Assembly (NCBI GenBank): GCA_948144175.1
Contig: CANXME010000532.1
Coordinates: forward strand, 2,913,001 to 2,977,000
Origin: Closterium sp. NIES-65
Lineage: Eukaryota; Streptophyta; Zygnematophyceae; Desmidiales; Closteriaceae
Direction: 5' to 3'
Length of the DNA stretch: 64,000 bases
Part shown: positions 61,027 through 64,000 of the stretch, piece by piece
Layout of the letters: the number at the start of each line of letters is the position of its first letter
Numbering within the stretch: the stretch's first letter is position 1
The notes under the pieces: generated by a model
The model's input: only the letters and a program-made list of their open reading frames with translations
What the model was told of the DNA's origin: nothing
Databases searched by the model: none
Position numbers and translations under genes: made by a program

Positions 61027-62409
61027 GTGGGCGGGAATGGGTTGCTACTGCTGCAAGATGCAGTATGCTTAAGCTCTGGTGCTGCTGTGGGGACGACTGG
61101 TGGTGGTGTGGCGGCAGCTGATGCTGACGTGGCAGCTCGTGCTGATGTGGCAGCAACTGATGGTGATGCAGAAGTGGCTGTTTGTGATGTGGCAGGTGGC
61201 GATGCTGATATTACAGCAGCTGATGGTGATGTGGCAGAAGCTGTTGATGAGGTGGCAACCGATGCCGATGCAATGGCGACTGTTGGTACGAGTGTGGGCG
61301 GTGGGGGGACTGGTTGTGTGGCTGGTGGTGTGGCTGGTGAGGGTGCTGATGGGAGGATAAGGGAAGGCGTGAGGGAAGTGGAGGTGGCGATGCGAGGAGA
61401 AGGAGGGGGAGGGGGTGAGGGGAAGGTGGAGGTTGGCAAAGGAGCAATGGCATCAGAAGTGGCGGTTGGTACAGGAGCTGTGGCGTCAGGGGGTGGTTGT
61501 GAGGCGCCTCAAAAGTTGATGCGAGGAGAGGAGGGAAGGGGAGCGGGTCAGGGGAAGGTGGAGGTTGGCAAAGGAGCAATGGCATCAGAAGTGGCGTCAG
61601 AGGGGGTAAGGAAGTACAAGCAGGCTGGGATGATGAGCTGGAAGCGAAGGAGGTGGTGTGATAAGGACGTGGTGAGAGAGAAGCATGTGGTGAGAAGCAA
61701 GGAGATGGCGGCAGGAAAGCTGGTAAAGTGTAAGGAACGAGATGGCAAGACAAGGAAGGGACCATGTGAAGGCACTGAGGAACGAGATGGCAAGACAAGG
61801 AAGGGACCATGTGAAGGCACTGAGGAACGAGATGGCAAGACAAGGAAGGGACCATGTGAAGGCACTGAGGAACGAGATGGCAAGACAAGGAAGGGACCAT
61901 GTGAAGGCACTGAGGAACGAGATGGCAAGACAAGGAAGGGACCATGTGAAGGCACTGAGGAACGAGATGGCAAGACAAGGGAGAGGAAGCTGGAGGCATT
62001 GGGAGAAGGCAATTCAAGGAAGGGACCATGTGAAGGCACTGAGGCAAGGCACGCAGAAGGGGAAGGAGCTTCGACAGGGAGCGAAGGAGAGGGCGACACA
62101 TCAGCATCAAGTGACGGGGATGCAGCAGCAGAAAGTACAGCTGCAGCAGCAGCAGCAGCAGGGGAGGGCACGGATGGCGCAGCAGAGGGAGCAGATGGGG
62201 CCATATGTGGCTTCTGCTTTACTGCCTTCCCGTCCCTCCCTGCCTTGGAGCAGCACACACAGCAGCAGCACCGCTCCGTGCCATGCCAGCACTGCAACAA
62301 GCGCATCTCTTTCTCTCGCTTCAAGCGCCATTTGAAGGAGCAGCATGAGGTGGAGCAACGACCATCCCACCCATGCAAGGTGGATGGGTGCAGCAAGGCG
62401 TTCAGCTCT
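61027..62409 (+). CDS. Z5: finger gene with 15-aa repeats (5' part)
   Basis: ATG at 61027, only 23 bp after the Z4 stop, so it could also belong to a longer Z4 transcript. Ala/Asp/Val-rich start with repeated ADGDVA units, a duplicated block (61389-61495 and 61518-61602) and five to six copies of RDGKTRKGPCEGTEE (61735-62040), then clear fingers ICGFCFTAFPSLPALEQHTQ, QQH; VPCQHCNKRISFSRFKRHLK, EQH; and HPCKVDGCSKAFSS, which is cut by the donor GTGAGT after 62409. The finger style (HPCKVDGCSKAF) resembles TFIIIA-type fingers. Probably nucleic-acid binding. Confidence 0.6.
61500..61511. repeat. Palindrome seam P6 (GGCGCC form)
   Basis: TGAGGCGCCTCA followed by AAAG, right between the two copies of a duplicated coding block (61389-61495, 61518-61602). 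Confidence 0.8.
61735..61985 (+). repeat. 45-bp coding tandem repeat in Z5
   Basis: Five near-identical 45-bp units (RDGKTRKGPCEGTEE) plus a displaced partial unit near 62018-62043. Each unit contains one Cys. The near-identity suggests recent expansion or homogenisation. Confidence 0.9.
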
Positions 62410-63131
62410 GTGAGTCCCTCTCCCTGCCGAGCCCCCGCCGTACCAATCGCATATCCTTTTCCAGTTTCAAGCGTCATTTGAAGGAGCAGCATGAGCTGGA
62501 GCAACGACCATCCCACCCGTGCAAGGTGGATGGGTGCAGCAAGGCGTTCAGCTCTGTGATTCGCCTAGACTGCTGATGCTGTGATCCCCGCTTAAAACAC
62601 CTGCTGCTCCCTCCCTTCACCATGCAACACGGCACCCTGAGGGTGCACAACAGGGAGTGCCACAATTGTGCCACCAGCACAATCCTCCCTTTGCCTGCTC
62701 GGCCCCAGGCTGCTGTCAGTTTATGAGTCGACTCAAAAGTAGGCTCAGCCCCCGGCTGCTGTCAGCTCTTCACATACCAAGTGAACGTCTCCCTACCCTC
62801 CCTTTCTTTCTCCCTTTCCCCGCCCTCCTCCTCAGAGCAGCCCAGCAACCCGAGGTCGCACATCAGGGCGTGTCACCAGAAGGACCACCCCTTCGCCTGT
62901 TCCCTCCCACACTGCTCCCTGCGCTTCACATACCAAGTCAACCTCCCCCTACTCTCCCTTCCTTTCCCCTCTCTCACCCTCCCTCCCCCACTCCTCCTCA
63001 GTTCAGCCCAGCAACCTGAGGGCGCACATCAGGGCGTGTCACCAGAAGGACCGCCCTTTTACAAGCTCACTTATTGCATGGCCCTCTTCCTACTCTCCCT
63101 CCTCTCCCTTTCTTCCCCCCCTCCTTCCCAG
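62410..63131 (+). other. Z5 introns and decayed finger exons
   Basis: A near copy of the Z5 finger end (FKRHLKEQHELEQRPSHPCK...) lies at about 62466-62575 and ends in a stop. Further relics: FACSAPGC (62690-62719), FACSLPHCSLRFTYQVN (about 62840-62950) and a partial HIRACHQKD (63005-63060). Those at 62840 and 63003 run into pyrimidine tracts. Confidence 0.5.
62724..62735. repeat. Palindrome seam P7 (GTCGAC form)
   Basis: TGAGTCGACTCA followed by AAAG, between 62701-62719 and 62747-62765 (17 of 19 identical, around ggctgctgtcag). Confidence 0.8.
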
Positions 63132-63283
63132 AGCAGCCCAGCAACCTGAGAACGCACATTAGGGCATGCCACCAGGAGGACCGCCCCTTTGCCTGCTCCG
63201 TGCCAGGCTGCTCCCAGCGCTTTGCATACAAAGTCAACCTCTCACGGCATATTGCAGCCATACACGAGATTGCACCCGCACAG
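63132..63283 (+). CDS. Z5 finger exon (X1)
   Basis: CCCAG acceptor, CAG/GTGAGA donor; 152 nt. Gives SNLRTHIRACHQEDRPFACS, VPGCSQRFAYKVNLSRHIAA, IHEIAPAQ: the end of one finger and one full finger (C-x4-C-x12-H-x4-H). It begins in phase 1 and ends in phase 0. Confidence 0.6.
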
Positions 63284-63339
63284 GTGAGAGTGAGAGCAGT
63301 GCTGACTGTGGTATGTGCACAGGAGCTTTCAACTCCCAG

Positions 63340-63829
63340 GCTGCTCCCAGCGCTTGGCATACAAAGTCAACCTCTCACGCCACGTGGTCGCCATACACGT
63401 CCTCACTCCCGCACAGGTGAGAGCAATGCTGACTGTGTGGTGTGTTGGGGAGCGTTAGAGTGAGTGCAAACACTCGCAGGCTGCTCCCAGTGCTTTGAAT
63501 ACAAAGTCAACCTTTCACGCCACGTGGCAGCCATTCACGCACTAACACCCACACAGGTGAGAGCACGTGCTAGTGTTAGGGAGCCTTATACTGATTGCAG
63601 CCACACTCCCTGGCTGCTCCCAGTGCTTCGCATACAAAGTGAACTTCTCACGCCACGTGGCAGCCATGCACATGATAATGCCTGCACAGGTGAACGCAGT
63701 GGTGACTGTGGTGTGTGTTGGGGAGCGTTAGAGTGAGTGCAAATACTCCCAGGCTGCTCCCAGCGCCTCGCATACAAAGTCAACCTCTCGAGGCATGTGG
63801 CTGTCTTACACATGTTGACACCCGCACAG
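63340..63829 (+). repeat. Tandem array of 77-nt half-finger exons
   Basis: Four copies of exactly 77 nt at 63340-63416, 63481-63557, 63613-63689 and 63753-63829, 132-141 bp apart, each ending in a CAG/GTGA donor. Three of the four have an AG acceptor; the copy at 63613 has TG instead. Each codes GCSQ..(A/E)YKVN(L/F)S-R-HV-AIH type sequence: the second Cys and the two His of a finger, without the first Cys. All start in phase 1 and end in phase 0. Confidence 0.75.
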
Positions 63830-64000
63830 GTGAGAGCAGTGCTGAGTGGCAACAGCGGTATTTTGAGCATGAACCCGACGAGTACAAACTGAGCCTTTCA
63901 CGCCATGTTGTCACCATTAATAGGCTCGACCCCGCAGGAGTGAGAGGATGGCCACGTTCGTCTTTTGAGGAAGCTTGTAACGAGTACAAACTGGACTGCA
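63830..64000 (+). other. Right edge: further decayed half-finger copy
   Basis: 'gagtacaaactgagcctttc', then 'acgccatgttgtcaccatt' (63870-63918) resembles the 77-nt exons, but the flanking splice sites are unclear. 'gagtacaaactgga' at the very end suggests that another copy continues beyond the window. Confidence 0.5.

Overview
This window is eukaryotic nuclear DNA. It shows GT-AG introns with pyrimidine tracts, C2H2 zinc-finger exons, TG...CA LTR elements, and no operons or Shine-Dalgarno layout. The best guess is a GC-rich streptophyte green alga (a zygnematophyte such as Closterium would fit the copia family and the '(CTCA)n' introns), but that is inference from style, not proof.

Layout. 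(1) 0.4-7 kb: promoter plus paralog Z1, a gene with several C2H2 fingers and a C-terminal heptad coiled coil. (2) 7.8-14.7 kb: tandem repeats plus paralog Z2, same exon order. (3) 15.26-47.57 kb: one tyrosine-recombinase retrotransposon of the PAT/Ngaro type (A1-gag-RT-RNaseH-YR-B1-A2-B2), broken by nested insertions: three Ty1/copia elements (C1, C2, C3) and two non-autonomous relatives (N1, N2). All five LTR elements lie in the same (minus) orientation, and LTR ends and target duplications can be read for each. (4) 48.5-53.3 kb: paralog Z3. (5) 53.78-54.30 kb: a TA-flanked MITE. (6) 54.6-61.0 kb: paralog Z4, with one finger exon split by a 737-bp MITE with an 8-bp target duplication. (7) 61.0 kb to the edge: Z5, a finger gene with a 45-bp coding repeat and a tandem array of 77-nt half-finger exons; it runs off the window.

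How the genes relate. Z1-Z4 look like products of tandem duplication. Shared order: acidic N-terminus, a 'C-x2-C ... HMATHSK' finger, an exon of 31-34 residues with an 'FVCPH' finger, an 'HPCPHPHC' finger exon, a charged tandem-repeat region that differs in every paralog, then a Gln/Glu/Leu heptad coiled coil. They are probably nuclear nucleic-acid-binding, self-associating proteins; no target can be inferred. Dead copies of finger exons lie in many introns.

The least expected signal is a set of tiny perfect palindromes with core TTTTGAG-N-CG-N'-CTCAAAA, in three covarying forms (GTCGAC, GGCGCC, GACGTC). They lie only in the zinc-finger loci, and the clearest ones sit exactly between two copies of a local duplication. 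I know of no described element of this kind. Other signals: stop codons at apparent Trp positions in the YR element, (CTCA)n tracts opening every intron after one finger type, and the 77-nt exon array.
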